This document shows, one piece after another, positions 52,532 to 61,226 of a DNA stretch of 64,000 nt (position 1 is its first letter; each line of letters starts with the position of its first letter). The stretch is taken from assembly GCF_031081985.1 (NCBI RefSeq), contig NZ_JARWSK010000006.1, positions 124,001 through 188,000 of the forward strand. Direction: 5' to 3'. The notes beneath the pieces were generated by a model. That model was not told the origin of the DNA, ran no database searches, and was given only the letters and a program-made list of their open reading frames with translations. The DNA is from Komagataeibacter xylinus (GTDB lineage: Bacteria > Pseudomonadota > Alphaproteobacteria > Acetobacterales > Acetobacteraceae). Made by a program: the position numbers and the translations under genes.

Positions 52532-54019
52532 TTACGATTTGACGAACTGGCAGTTGCCAGCAATGGTCCAGAGCTGGTTGGCGAAGTCATAGGGCATGAG
52601 CAGGAAGACCTGCCCGCCACCCTGATTCTGCGCCTGCAGGTTGGCGGCGAAGGTATCGGCGTTCTGTGCCCAGAACTGCGTGCATTGCCAGCGGTAGCGG
52701 GCAGCACAGGCCTTGCCGATCAGCTGGGCCGTGGTCGCTTTCGCGCCTGCGGGGATCTTCGTGCCATCGGCCACGAGGATGAAGCCGCCGAACATCGAGG
52801 CGAGGAAGATACGCATGTCCTGCAGACAGATCATGGCGGTCATCAGCGTCTCGATGTCGAGGTAGCTGTTATCGGGCACGCCCTCGGCGTTTTCCTGATA
52901 GGTGGTGAGCAGGCGCTCGATGTTGACCGTGCCGCTATCGTCCACCGTAAACGTGCTCATGCCATCCCACAGCAGGCTGTTGCGCTGGGGGAGGGTGAAG
53001 CGCCCGGCATCGGTGGGCGGCATGACGGTCAGGGCAACACCCGTGACCGGCAGGGCCGGGTTGATGCGGATGCTCGCCGCCACCTGCGCGCCGATCTGCG
53101 CCGCCCAGACCATGGGGCTGGAGGGGCTGTCCGAGATCGGCATGATGGTGGTGTGCGGGTCGTTCTGGGTCAGACCGAACGCCGTGGCCTCGCCATAGGT
53201 GCCCCGGTAGGCGGTGATGCCGTGGCCGTAGAGCTGCTCCATCGGTGCCCAGCGGCCATCGGTATTGTTGAACACGTTCTTGAACGCGGTCAGGCTGGCC
53301 GTGTCGGTGTAGGGATGGATGAACAGGTCGTAGACACGGTCACCCAGCCCGGCCAGTGCCGTGGCCAGCGTGGTGGGGTTCTGCGTGCCGCCCGCCATCT
53401 GGCCCAGCGTTACAGCAACACCCGTGGGCAGGGACTGCCCGCCAGCGGTGCCCAGCAGGTTGACGCCCAGCAGGATGTCATTGCCACACAGGCCCTTGTT
53501 CAGCGCCGTGATGTCGATCTGGCCTGCAGTGGTGGCATCGACCGCCAGCGTGACCGGCAGCCCGGTGACCGCCTGGGCAGCCGTTACCACGTTCTCGGCA
53601 ATGGTGGCCGCCGTGTCGCCTGCCGTGACCAGGGTGGGGATAAGCTGGTCGCCCACATACAGGCATAGCGTGCCGGACGCGGATGCGGGGCCGGTGATCG
53701 TGACCGTGCCCTTGGCTGCTGCGGATGCAGCGTCATCGGCCAGCGGCAGCACCCAGACCTCGCCCAGCGGGTCGATGGCAAAATACTGCGCGACCATGAT
53801 CGCGGCCTGCGAGCCTACGCCATACAGGCCCTCGGCATCCGTGACACCAGCGGACAGGCGCGCCGTGCCCGCAAGGGCAGCACCCGTGGTGGTCTGGGCG
53901 ACGATCAGGACGCGGCGGCCGTAGGAGGCGGTATTCGCCTTGGAATTGTCCAGGGCAAAATAAAAGCCGGGCACCCGGTTGTTGGTCGGGTAGCCCGGCA
54001 CCGTGATGGAGCCGCTCAT
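52532..54019 (-). CDS. Tail sheath protein (Mu gpL-like)
   Basis: A 495-residue protein, the length of Mu gpL. N-terminal VPGYPTNNRVPGFYFALDNSKANTASYGRRVLIVAQTT is the family start; LPVTGVALTVMPPTDAGRFTLPQRNSLLWDGMSTFTVDDSGTVNIERLLTTYQ is the conserved C-terminal region. A sheath proves that the tail is contractile. Its ATG overlaps the stop of the DUF2635 gene. Confidence 0.93.
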   Translation of the reverse strand: MSGSITVPGYPTNNRVPGFYFALDNSKANTASYGRRVLIVAQTTTGAALAGTARLSAGVTDAEGLYGVGSQAAIMVAQYFAIDPLGEVWVLPLADDAASAAAKGTVTITGPASASGTLCLYVGDQLIPTLVTAGDTAATIAENVVTAAQAVTGLPVTLAVDATTAGQIDITALNKGLCGNDILLGVNLLGTAGGQSLPTGVAVTLGQMAGGTQNPTTLATALAGLGDRVYDLFIHPYTDTASLTAFKNVFNNTDGRWAPMEQLYGHGITAYRGTYGEATAFGLTQNDPHTTIMPISDSPSSPMVWAAQIGAQVAASIRINPALPVTGVALTVMPPTDAGRFTLPQRNSLLWDGMSTFTVDDSGTVNIERLLTTYQENAEGVPDNSYLDIETLMTAMICLQDMRIFLASMFGGFILVADGTKIPAGAKATTAQLIGKACAARYRWQCTQFWAQNADTFAANLQAQNQGGGQVFLLMPYDFANQLWTIAGNCQFVKS

Positions 54020-54255
54020 GCGTGGGCCTCGGCAGGTTCAGGGGAGGCGGTTGCGCCGCCACTGGCGGGCGCAGGCGAGGGGGCCGGGATGGCCTGTGCT
54101 GCGGATGCGGCGGGCGGCGCGGCCCGGACCACATCGCCATTGCGCAGGAGCAGGAGCCAGAAGCCGTTTTCGGGCACGGTCTCGCCGCTTGCTTTAAGCA
54201 GCCGCATGGTGCCGGGCCACCGCACTGCGCGGCCCGGGGCGGGTTTTACAAACAT
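54016..54255 (-). CDS. DUF2635 protein (Mu gp38-like)
   Basis: A 79-residue protein: FVKPAPGRAVRWPGTMRLLKASGETVPENGFWLLLLRNGDVV is the DUF2635 core, followed by an Ala/Pro-rich tail. The family always lies just upstream of Mu-type sheath genes. Its role is not known. Confidence 0.85.
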   Translation of the reverse strand: MFVKPAPGRAVRWPGTMRLLKASGETVPENGFWLLLLRNGDVVRAAPPAASAAQAIPAPSPAPASGGATASPEPAEAHA

Positions 54256-54272
54256 GGGGCAGAGCCTCGGTT

Positions 54273-54785
54273 TTAGGTGGTGGGGACCTGCATACCGGCG
54301 AAATCCGTGTTGCCGTTCGCGGTCATGGTGCCGGTAATTTCAGCCAGTGGCGTGCCCGGCGGCGGGTAGGTCTCGATGTATTCGAGACCGAAATGCATGT
54401 TTACCTCGCCTGTATGCTCGGCGGTCTTGCTGTTGATCTCGACTTCGGTGTCGATTTCCGTGACCTGCGTGATCATGGCCTGCAGGCCGACATCGAGCAT
54501 CAGGGCCAGCTCGATCTGTTCCGCAAAGGCCTCGACTTCCGCCTCGGCATTCTCGGGCGAGGTGTGGCAGAGGCGGGCATGCACATAGAGGTGCGACACG
54601 CGCGTGAACTGCGGCTGGGCGCGCCCCGCGCTGACCGCGTTGTCACGCGGGCAGGCCACGATGATGGCGGGCAGCATGGCGGGCGTCATGGGCAGGCTGC
54701 GGTCGATAAAAACGTTTTTGGCAATATTGGCCGCTGCCAGCGCCGCTGCGGCGGCCTGCTTCAGTTCCACGCGATACAGGGTCAT
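54273..54785 (-). CDS. Tail terminator-like protein (Mu gp37 region)
   Basis: A 170-residue protein placed between the head-tail joining protein and the sheath. It has the mixed alpha-beta pattern of phage tail terminators, with LPAIIVACPRDN, FTRVSHLYVHARLCHTSPENAEAEVEAFAEQIELAL and VNMHFGLEYIETYPPP. These proteins cap the tail and contact the head neck. ATG 54785 overlaps the stop of the joining-protein gene. Confidence 0.65.
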   Translation of the reverse strand: MTLYRVELKQAAAAALAAANIAKNVFIDRSLPMTPAMLPAIIVACPRDNAVSAGRAQPQFTRVSHLYVHARLCHTSPENAEAEVEAFAEQIELALMLDVGLQAMITQVTEIDTEVEINSKTAEHTGEVNMHFGLEYIETYPPPGTPLAEITGTMTANGNTDFAGMQVPTT

Positions 54786-55126
54786 GAACTGCTGCTCACC
54801 AGGTTGAGGTCAAGGCGGGCGCCGCCGTGACTGTCGGGCTGGACCTCGCGGATGCTGTAGGTCATGCCGTTTATGATGAAGGTGTCGCCCTGGACGGGCG
54901 GCACGGGGAAATCCGACAGCCGGACGCCAAGGCGCGGCAGGCTGGTCGTGATGTCCGTGGGGGTCAGGCCGGGCATGGCGCCCATGGGATCGAGGCCTTC
55001 GTAACCATCATCGAAGATGCCGGTGATGGTTACGGGTTCGGCCAGCGACTGGGACTGCCACGGGTATGGCGCGCCGAACGTGTCGAGACACGGCCCCAGG
55101 ACAAGCTGGCCGAAGTCTATGCTCAC
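54782..55126 (-). CDS. Head-tail joining protein (lambda gpFII-like)
   Basis: A 114-residue beta-rich protein: ITGIFDDGYEGLDPMGAMPGLTPTDITTSLPRLGVRLSDFP and GDTFIINGMTYSIREVQPDSHGGARLDLNLV. This pattern fits the lambda FII head-tail attachment family that follows the capsid gene. It starts at GTG 55126 overlapping the previous stop. Confidence 0.75.
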   Translation of the reverse strand: MSIDFGQLVLGPCLDTFGAPYPWQSQSLAEPVTITGIFDDGYEGLDPMGAMPGLTPTDITTSLPRLGVRLSDFPVPPVQGDTFIINGMTYSIREVQPDSHGGARLDLNLVSSSS

Positions 55127-55407
55127 GCGGCCGGCTTTTCTTTCTCGAGCGGCGGGGCAGGCGGCATGGATGCCGCGACCTGTTCGGGAGGCGGTTCATC
55201 AGGACCGTTGGGCTTGATGGTGGCGACATGTGCTGCCGCCGCCGTGCCCGGATAGACGGCAAAGCCACGGTTGACGAGCATCGCCGCTTCCTGCGCGGGA
55301 ACGGTGATGGTTGCGCCAGCGGGTGAGGGACGCCGCCCCGGCTGGGTATAGACCGGGCGGCGCAGGACGATTTCCCGCGTGGTTGCGGGCGTTGTCTTGT
55401 CAGTCAT
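55123..55407 (-). CDS. Small head-region protein, unknown (FI position)
   Basis: A 94-residue protein: basic N-terminus with REIVLRRPVYTQPGRRPSPAGATITVPAQEAAMLVNRGFAVYPG, then a Pro-rich tail ending in Glu/Lys. The EAAMLVNRGFA stretch is typical of short phage proteins between capsid and FII-type genes. It may aid DNA packaging or neck assembly; function not shown. Confidence 0.65.
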   Translation of the reverse strand: MTDKTTPATTREIVLRRPVYTQPGRRPSPAGATITVPAQEAAMLVNRGFAVYPGTAAAAHVATIKPNGPDEPPPEQVAASMPPAPPLEKEKPAA

Positions 55408-55416
55408 TGTCTACCT

Positions 55417-56526
55417 TCAGATTCCGGGGCCGGGCACATCGGCACCGGCGGCCATGACGGTTGCGCTCAGCACTGCGTTCGCCCGCGACGGAATGACCAG
55501 CGGGGCGGACTGCATGAGCAGGTTGACCTGCGCCGGGTTCTTCTCGATCCACATCTTGGGGGCGTAAGGCATCGGCATGTAGCTGAACTCGGGGTCAGCG
55601 ATCAGGCCGAAGACCTGCGTGCCATCCAGCTGGGGCGATGTCATGAGGACGGTGCCATCAGGGATCATGGGCTGTTCGATGCCGGTGGCCTGATCGACAA
55701 ACCAGTCATTGAACAGCCAGAGACGGTACTGCCCCCAGTGCCCCTTGAACACGCCGCCGGTCTCGATCTGGCCGCCAAGCTGGATCTCGGCCCCGCCTGC
55801 GCGGGGATCCCACAGCACCGAATTGAGCACGCCGACATCCGACTTGAAGGCGTTCCAGGGGCTGGTCGTGAAAATCAGGTCACGCGGCGTGGCCCCGCTT
55901 TTCTGCATGAAGGCGGAAGCCCATGCATCGATCGAAGCCGACGGCGAAACACCCGTCTGCCCCCACTGCGCGGCACCCGACAGCGCGAAGGTGAGCGCGC
56001 TATCGCGCCCGAAATCGACCTCGACGGCGGGAAAGCCTTCGCCTTCGACTATGTAGGAACCGCTGACCAGCGCCTGGGCGGCCATCCATTCCATGCGCCG
56101 CTTGATCATGTCGACCTGGTCGGCGATCTCATAGGCGAGATTGAACTCCAGCCGTTCGGCAGGTGTCATGCCGCCCATGAGGCGCTCGCCATACTGACGG
56201 CGCACGGGACGCAGCAGGTCGGGGTTACGCAGATCCTTGATATAGGCCGGGGTGAACATGTTGGTGGTGATGCGCCGCCCCTCGACAGGCTTTGCCTCGG
56301 CCGTGGGTGCGGTGAAGGGAGACATGCGGCGCACACCGATATCGATGTCCAGCGCGACCTTTTCGGTCTCGCTGACCACGATGTTCGGGAAGAAATTGTC
56401 GAGCAGGAAGGTGTCGGCCACCATCAGGTTCTCGACCGTGCCGATCAGCTGCGCGGTGTCGTAAGCCGACAGCATGGCAGCAAGGGATGCCTGCGCCCCG
56501 GCCTCGGCGGAAGAAGTTCCGGACAT
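55417..56526 (-). CDS. Major capsid protein (lambda gpE family)
   Basis: A 369-residue protein of the lambda E capsid family: FLLDNFFPNIVVSETEKVALDIDIGVRRMSPFTAP and KPVEGRRITTNMFTPAYIKDLRNPDLLRPVRRQYGERL, then KRRMEWMAAQALVSG and the C-terminal MPYAPKMWIEKNPAQVNLLMQSAPLVIPSRANAVLSATV. It has the HK97-like fold. Gene length is near lambda E (341). Confidence 0.93.
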   Translation of the reverse strand: MSGTSSAEAGAQASLAAMLSAYDTAQLIGTVENLMVADTFLLDNFFPNIVVSETEKVALDIDIGVRRMSPFTAPTAEAKPVEGRRITTNMFTPAYIKDLRNPDLLRPVRRQYGERLMGGMTPAERLEFNLAYEIADQVDMIKRRMEWMAAQALVSGSYIVEGEGFPAVEVDFGRDSALTFALSGAAQWGQTGVSPSASIDAWASAFMQKSGATPRDLIFTTSPWNAFKSDVGVLNSVLWDPRAGGAEIQLGGQIETGGVFKGHWGQYRLWLFNDWFVDQATGIEQPMIPDGTVLMTSPQLDGTQVFGLIADPEFSYMPMPYAPKMWIEKNPAQVNLLMQSAPLVIPSRANAVLSATVMAAGADVPGPGI

Positions 56527-56543
56527 GTTGGGTTATCCTGATT

Positions 56544-56942
56544 TTACGAGGTGGGGGGAGCGCCGGAGATCGACGTCTTGAGATAGATCGCGTACGGGCG
56601 CATGGCCTCGGTCAGCGTGGCCACTGTCCAGCTGGCGTCATAGGTCATGTAGTTCGTGTTGAACTCGCCCATGACGTAGGCATCGCCCGGCGCGGTAGCG
56701 CCTGCCGCCGTAGTGACATCCTCGACCAGGATGGCGCACGGAACCTCGGAGCCGTCCGTCGCGGTGGCGACAGACAGGATATATTCTCCCGTCGCCGTCA
56801 CCTTGCCCAGCACGGCACCCCGGAGCAGGGTCTGGCTGGCGCCGATCGTGATCGGCTGGGTCACGATCTTGCAGTTACCGGCAACGAGCTGGTCGGGGAC
56901 GAAGGTCACCGACTGCATGCCCGGCATGAAACCGTAGGTCAT
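56544..56942 (-). CDS. Head decoration protein (lambda gpD family)
   Basis: A 132-residue protein with KIVTQPITIGASQTLLRGAVLGKVTATGEYILSVATATDGSEVPCAIL, the standard gpD stretch, and VMGEFNTNYMTYDASWTVATLTEAMRPYAIYLKTSI. Trimers of gpD sit on the capsid surface and hold the expanded shell together. It precedes the capsid gene, as in lambda. Confidence 0.92.
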   Translation of the reverse strand: MTYGFMPGMQSVTFVPDQLVAGNCKIVTQPITIGASQTLLRGAVLGKVTATGEYILSVATATDGSEVPCAILVEDVTTAAGATAPGDAYVMGEFNTNYMTYDASWTVATLTEAMRPYAIYLKTSISGAPPTS

Positions 56943-56959
56943 TCAGGTGTTCCTTATGC

Positions 56960-57493
56960 TCAGCGCTTGCGGTTCCGCCGCGCGTTGGCGATGGCAGCGA
57001 GACGGGCGCCGGGCTGCTGGGCGGCGTCATGACCACCGGCGGGCAGCGGGGGCGCTCCGGGCTCGCGGCCCATGCGCTCGCGCATGCCTTCACGTGCTGG
57101 CTGCTGGGCAGCGGGTGGCTTTACCGCGCCCATGGTGGAGAGAAGGCGGACGGCCGCGCTGCGGGGCAGGCTGGTGCCGAATGCGATCTCGGCGGCAGCG
57201 GCGGGATTGCGGGCGGCGAAGCTGCTGCCAAAAATGGCGGCGCAGCGGCCACGCTCGCGGGCGCGGGCGGCGGCCTTTTCCTCATCGCCTTCGTCTGCAG
57301 CGTCCGTGGTGTCATCACCATCGGTGTCGGGATCGCCGCCGTCGTCGGCTTTCTTGCCCTTTTTCTTGCCGTTTTCGTCGGTCTCATCATCATCGCCACC
57401 GTTATCGGGTGGCGTGGTCTGGTCATCATCCTCGGCGGCGTTGCCGTTGAGGAATGCGAAACGGCTTACGCCTGCGCGTAGCGTATTGCTCAT
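56960..57493 (-). CDS. Capsid scaffold-like protein
   Basis: A 177-residue, highly charged protein: an acidic stretch at about residues 20-72 (Asp/Glu/Gly/Lys-rich, partly low complexity) followed by a helical Ala/Arg-rich region with RGRCAAIFGSSFAARNPAAAAEIAFGTSL and a basic end. Its place between the protease and the decoration protein is that of lambda Nu3 scaffold, but here it is a separate gene and not the tail of the protease frame. Similar C-terminal regions occur in S49-type phage proteases. Confidence 0.65.
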   Translation of the reverse strand: MSNTLRAGVSRFAFLNGNAAEDDDQTTPPDNGGDDDETDENGKKKGKKADDGGDPDTDGDDTTDAADEGDEEKAAARARERGRCAAIFGSSFAARNPAAAAEIAFGTSLPRSAAVRLLSTMGAVKPPAAQQPAREGMRERMGREPGAPPLPAGGHDAAQQPGARLAAIANARRNRKR

Positions 57494-57528
57494 GCTCGTA
57501 TTGTCCCTGTCAGGAGAGGTGTGGGCCG

Positions 57529-58380
57529 TCAGCCCAGCGAGGCGATCACGTCCATCATCGCGTTGTCTGCGGACATGACGGCATCGGCCAGACCGGCGGC
57601 GACGCCGTGCTGGCCGAGAAAGGTTGCGGCCTGGGTGGCACGCACGGCATCGGGGGAGAGGCCGCGATTGCGTGCCACGGTGGCCACGAACAGCTCGCCC
57701 ATCTCATCGATATCCGCCTGGAAGCGGGCAGCGGCTTCGCTGCTCATTGGCGTGGTGGGGTAGCTGTCCGTTTTCTGGTCACCGAACTGGAAGGTGGTGA
57801 CCTTGATGCCCTCCTGGTCGAGCATGCCGGTGATGTCCACATGCATGCCGACCACGCCGATCGAGCCGACGCCGCCCGTGCGGGGCACGATGATGCGGTC
57901 TGCGGCCGAGGCGATGGCGTAGGCAGCGGAGTAGGCGGCTTCATCCACGATGGCCACGATCGGCTTGTTGCCGCGTGCGGCATAGATGCGGTCTGCCGTG
58001 TCGAAGCAACCGGCCACCGTGCCGCCGGGGCTATCGATGTGCAGGACGATGGCCTTTACATCGGCATTGCCCATGGCCTCGCGCAGGGCGGCATCGATGT
58101 CGCCATAGAGCGTGACCCAGTCCCACCAGGGCGAGCCGCCGCAGCCGGGCATCAGGACGCCGGAGACGCGGATGATCCCCACCCCCGCCACGATGTCCGA
58201 CAGCTGGGTGACCGGACGGGCATCCGCATCATCCTGCCAGAACCCGGCGGAGAGCGTGCGGCCAAACAGGCCGATGTCATCCGCGCCCTGGGCGAGCAGC
58301 TGGCGGATGACGGCCACACGCTCGCCCGACAGGGCCAGCGGTCGGCCCAGCAGGTTCTGGGTGAGTGTGAGGTGCCTCAT
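57529..58380 (-). CDS. Head maturation protease, S49 family (lambda gpC-like)
   Basis: A 283-residue serine peptidase of the S49 type. IVLHIDSPGGTVAGCFDTADRIY and VDEAAYSAAYAIASAADRIIVPRTGGVGSIGVVGMHVD are the characteristic parts, with the nucleophile Ser in AYSAAY. It trims the prohead proteins during head maturation. ATG 58380 overlaps the portal stop (ATGA). A longer upstream open frame lies inside the portal gene and is not used. Confidence 0.93.
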   Translation of the reverse strand: MRHLTLTQNLLGRPLALSGERVAVIRQLLAQGADDIGLFGRTLSAGFWQDDADARPVTQLSDIVAGVGIIRVSGVLMPGCGGSPWWDWVTLYGDIDAALREAMGNADVKAIVLHIDSPGGTVAGCFDTADRIYAARGNKPIVAIVDEAAYSAAYAIASAADRIIVPRTGGVGSIGVVGMHVDITGMLDQEGIKVTTFQFGDQKTDSYPTTPMSSEAAARFQADIDEMGELFVATVARNRGLSPDAVRATQAATFLGQHGVAAGLADAVMSADNAMMDVIASLG

Positions 58381-60107
58381 TCGGCCTCCGGCTTGCGTTC
58401 GGTGTTTTCTGTGGTTTCCGTGCCGGTCCATTCCGGCAGCGGGATGCCCAGCTCGCGGAATGTCTCGATCTCGAGGGCACGCTGGTGGACGTTTTCCTCC
58501 CAGTCGGCGCCTTCGTTTTCGGCACATTCCTTTTCGAGCGTGGACAGGCCGCCATCCATGGCGAGGATGGAGCCCTGCTTTTCCGACACGGGATCGATCC
58601 AGCCGCGACCCGGCCCCATCCACTGGCAGCGGGCATAGGCGCCACGGGCATCGATGTATTCGGGCGCGCCACGGGGAAGCGGCAGGTCATCGACCTCCAT
58701 TGCTTCCTCCATCCATGCGATGCGGATGGGATCGGCCCAGCCGATGGCGAACTCCTCGCGCCGCCGCTTGAGCGTCTTCCAAGCCTCCAGCAGGGCGCCA
58801 CGGGCGGAGCTGTAATTGACCTTTGACCAGTCATTGGAGACCTGCATGGGGGCAAGGCCCATGCCGCTGGCCACGTTGTTCAGCACGGCGGCCTGAAAAT
58901 CGGCATAGTTGCTGTTGGGCCGTGCCGCCGTGACCGCGTTGATCTTCTCGCCCGGGTAGAGCATCGGGATCCGTGCGCCCTGGAGCGAGAGGTCGCGCCC
59001 CGCGTTCCACGCCAGCTGACCGGCCCAGCGGTCGCCATTGAAGCCGCCGCCCGTTGGGGAATCCAGCGCTTCCGCCGTCATCTGGTGGTCATAGGGACTT
59101 TCGATGTAGGCGGCGAAAATTGCGTTGACGATCGCGCTGTCCAGTTCGGTGCTGTCATATTTGGTCAGCATCTTGAGGCGCTGGACAACCGGGGCGAGCA
59201 TGCCTGCGCCGCCACGGTGCTGGTCGGCACGATGGTGCTCGAACATGTGGACCACCTGGGGTCGGCCCCACGAGCTTTCGCGCTCGATGCGCTCCCACTC
59301 GACCGACTTCGCGGCGTTGTACCAGTCGCCCTGATGGGCGCGGCGGATGTGGTAGGCGATCGGTGCCTCGGCATAGTCCAGTTCCACGCCGCCGCGCATG
59401 CGGCTCATGTCCATGAACATCTGCGGGTTGGAGAGGCGGTCAGGATCGATGACCTGCACGGTGGTGGCATACTGCGCCCGGCCACGGGCCACGCGCTCGG
59501 GCATCCACGGCAGGGTGGTCAGGGCATCGCCATCCACCAGCAGGTGCCTGAACGACAGGTTGGCCTGCTGGCCGAAGGTCAGCATGCGCTGGCTGTCGTT
59601 ATACCGGCCGGGATTGTTCGCCCAGGTGCGCCAGCGTGCATCCATCGCGCGCCCGAACTCCCGCGCCCATTTGGCATCAAACGCCGGGTTGCCGGTCATG
59701 TGCGCCAGCGCCCGGTAATCGGGCTTGGATATGGGGTGGAAATTGACCCCGATGGCGTTATCGAGCGTGCGGGTTACGGCACCCGCTGCCCAGCCATCAT
59801 TGCGGACCAGGTCGCGCACGCGGCTGACGATCCGGTCCCGCCACGGGTTCAGTTCCGTATCGGCCGACCAGAGCGGGGGCACCCATGCGCGGGTATGCTG
59901 CCCCCACATGTCCGCCGCATCATAGGGCACGCCATAGGGGGCATTGAGAGCCGCCGGACGGCCTGGGCCGCTTTTCGGCATATGCTGACCCGGCGCTGCT
60001 TTGGGGACTGCAGGTGCGGCAGGCCGTGCTGTCTCGCGTGGTCTTGCCGGGACAGACGGGGGCCGCTGGCTGGACATGGCGGCGAAGGCGTCTGTCAGCT
60101 TTGTCAT
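58377..60107 (-). CDS. Portal protein (lambda gpB family)
   Basis: A 576-residue protein of the lambda portal family: YDAADMWGQHTRAWVPPLWSADTELNPWRDRIVSRVRDLVRNDGWAAGAVTRTLDNAIG, then HLLVDGDALTTLPWMPE, VIDPDRLSNP, GQLAWNAGRDLSLQGARIPMLYPGEKI and NYADFQAAVLNNVASGMGL. Twelve copies form the DNA channel. Coupled to gpW upstream and protease downstream by overlapping codons. Confidence 0.93.
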   Translation of the reverse strand: MTKLTDAFAAMSSQRPPSVPARPRETARPAAPAVPKAAPGQHMPKSGPGRPAALNAPYGVPYDAADMWGQHTRAWVPPLWSADTELNPWRDRIVSRVRDLVRNDGWAAGAVTRTLDNAIGVNFHPISKPDYRALAHMTGNPAFDAKWAREFGRAMDARWRTWANNPGRYNDSQRMLTFGQQANLSFRHLLVDGDALTTLPWMPERVARGRAQYATTVQVIDPDRLSNPQMFMDMSRMRGGVELDYAEAPIAYHIRRAHQGDWYNAAKSVEWERIERESSWGRPQVVHMFEHHRADQHRGGAGMLAPVVQRLKMLTKYDSTELDSAIVNAIFAAYIESPYDHQMTAEALDSPTGGGFNGDRWAGQLAWNAGRDLSLQGARIPMLYPGEKINAVTAARPNSNYADFQAAVLNNVASGMGLAPMQVSNDWSKVNYSSARGALLEAWKTLKRRREEFAIGWADPIRIAWMEEAMEVDDLPLPRGAPEYIDARGAYARCQWMGPGRGWIDPVSEKQGSILAMDGGLSTLEKECAENEGADWEENVHQRALEIETFRELGIPLPEWTGTETTENTERKPEAE

Positions 60108-60406
60108 CAGAATATCGGCCTCAATGCGCGGCGCCGGACGCCAGGGACGCCCAGCTGCTGCTGGAGCTGCATGATGAACTGGGTGAGGTTGGGCAGGCTG
60201 GCCTGCGTGTAGGAGACTGACCGCGAGCCATCGCCCTGCGTGTAGCTGACCGACACGACCTTGCCGCCGGTCTGGAGCTGGACCAGGGCGGCCTGTGCCG
60301 AGGCGAGGGCTGCCTGTAGCTGCGCCGTGGTCATGCCCGCCAGCGTGGACGTGTTCCGGTTATACTGGATGGGGGGCACACCCCACGGGTTGAAGCGGTT
60401 CATCAT
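60107..60406 (-). CDS. gpW-like head-tail joining protein
   Basis: A 99-residue protein with LAGMTTAQLQAALASAQAALVQLQTGGKVVSVSYTQGDGSRSVSYTQASLPNLTQFIMQLQQQLG, the gpW pattern of helix, beta hairpin and helix. Lambda gpW is 68 residues and is needed to complete heads before tail joining. It stands directly before the portal gene, as in lambda. Confidence 0.9.
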   Translation of the reverse strand: MMNRFNPWGVPPIQYNRNTSTLAGMTTAQLQAALASAQAALVQLQTGGKVVSVSYTQGDGSRSVSYTQASLPNLTQFIMQLQQQLGVPGVRRRALRPIF

Positions 60407-60440
60407 GGCGAGGTCTCCTTGGGGCAGAAGGAGACGGGGA

Positions 60441-61211
60441 TCAGGACATCTCCCGTTTGACTTCCGCGTTGATGGCGTTGGTCACGGTGCGCTCCATGCG
60501 GGCGGAGACCGTGTTCTCGACGATTTCGTTGACGGGCAGGCGCGCCCGATAGGTCGGGCGCTTGGGCACGAACCACAGGATCGGCACGATCTTCCCGGGT
60601 CCGGCGACCTTGAAGATGCCGGTGGCGCGGCGGTTGCTGCCCGAGCCTTTTGCATGGCCCACGAAGTATTCGGAGCGCTGGCCACGCGCATTCTTGTTCT
60701 GCCGCGCAAGCCGTCGGGCCGTGCGGTCGGTCAGGTTGGCGGATGCATCGAGCATGAGCCCGAGCCGCGAGATGATGCGGATCAGTTCGCCGCGCTGGAT
60801 ATTGCCGTAGGCATCGAGCGGGGCACCGGGACCGGGCACCCAGAACTGGCCGCCGGAGATGGCGGACAGGGCTTTTTCCGATCGCTTCATGTCGCGCGGG
60901 CCGCCCCATATCTGCGGGCCGAGATACCGGATTGCCGGATTACCCTTGGGCGCGAAGTCGATGGTGCCGACCCATGCCGACAGGTCGGAAGGGGTCGCTT
61001 TCTTGACGTAGAAGCCACCCAGGGTGAAGCGGCTGGGGTTGTCGAACACCTCTTTCATCCGGTCGACGATCTGCCACCGCGCGCCGTTGGCCAGCTTGTT
61101 CATGGCATTGGCGGTCGCTGAGCGGATGCCGCCTTCCGACAGTCTGGCCAGCTGTTTCTGCACATCCGCCGCATCGACCGATATGCCCATCTTGAGGAAG
61201 TCGGGGGGCAT
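60441..61211 (-). CDS. Minor tail protein Z-like phage protein
   Basis: A 256-residue protein. The N-terminus ISVDAADVQKQLARLSEGGIRSATANAMNKLANGARWQIVDRM and the FTLGGFYVKKATPSDLSAWVGTIDF stretch resemble the prophage minor tail protein Z family, and the basic C-terminal part ends in RMERTVTNAINAEVKREM. In lambda, gpZ lies later among tail genes; here the gene sits between terminase and gpW, so it may instead serve the head neck. Assignment by eye. Confidence 0.6.
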   Translation of the reverse strand: MPPDFLKMGISVDAADVQKQLARLSEGGIRSATANAMNKLANGARWQIVDRMKEVFDNPSRFTLGGFYVKKATPSDLSAWVGTIDFAPKGNPAIRYLGPQIWGGPRDMKRSEKALSAISGGQFWVPGPGAPLDAYGNIQRGELIRIISRLGLMLDASANLTDRTARRLARQNKNARGQRSEYFVGHAKGSGSNRRATGIFKVAGPGKIVPILWFVPKRPTYRARLPVNEIVENTVSARMERTVTNAINAEVKREMS

Positions 61212-61226
61212 ATCGGTCTCCTTGGG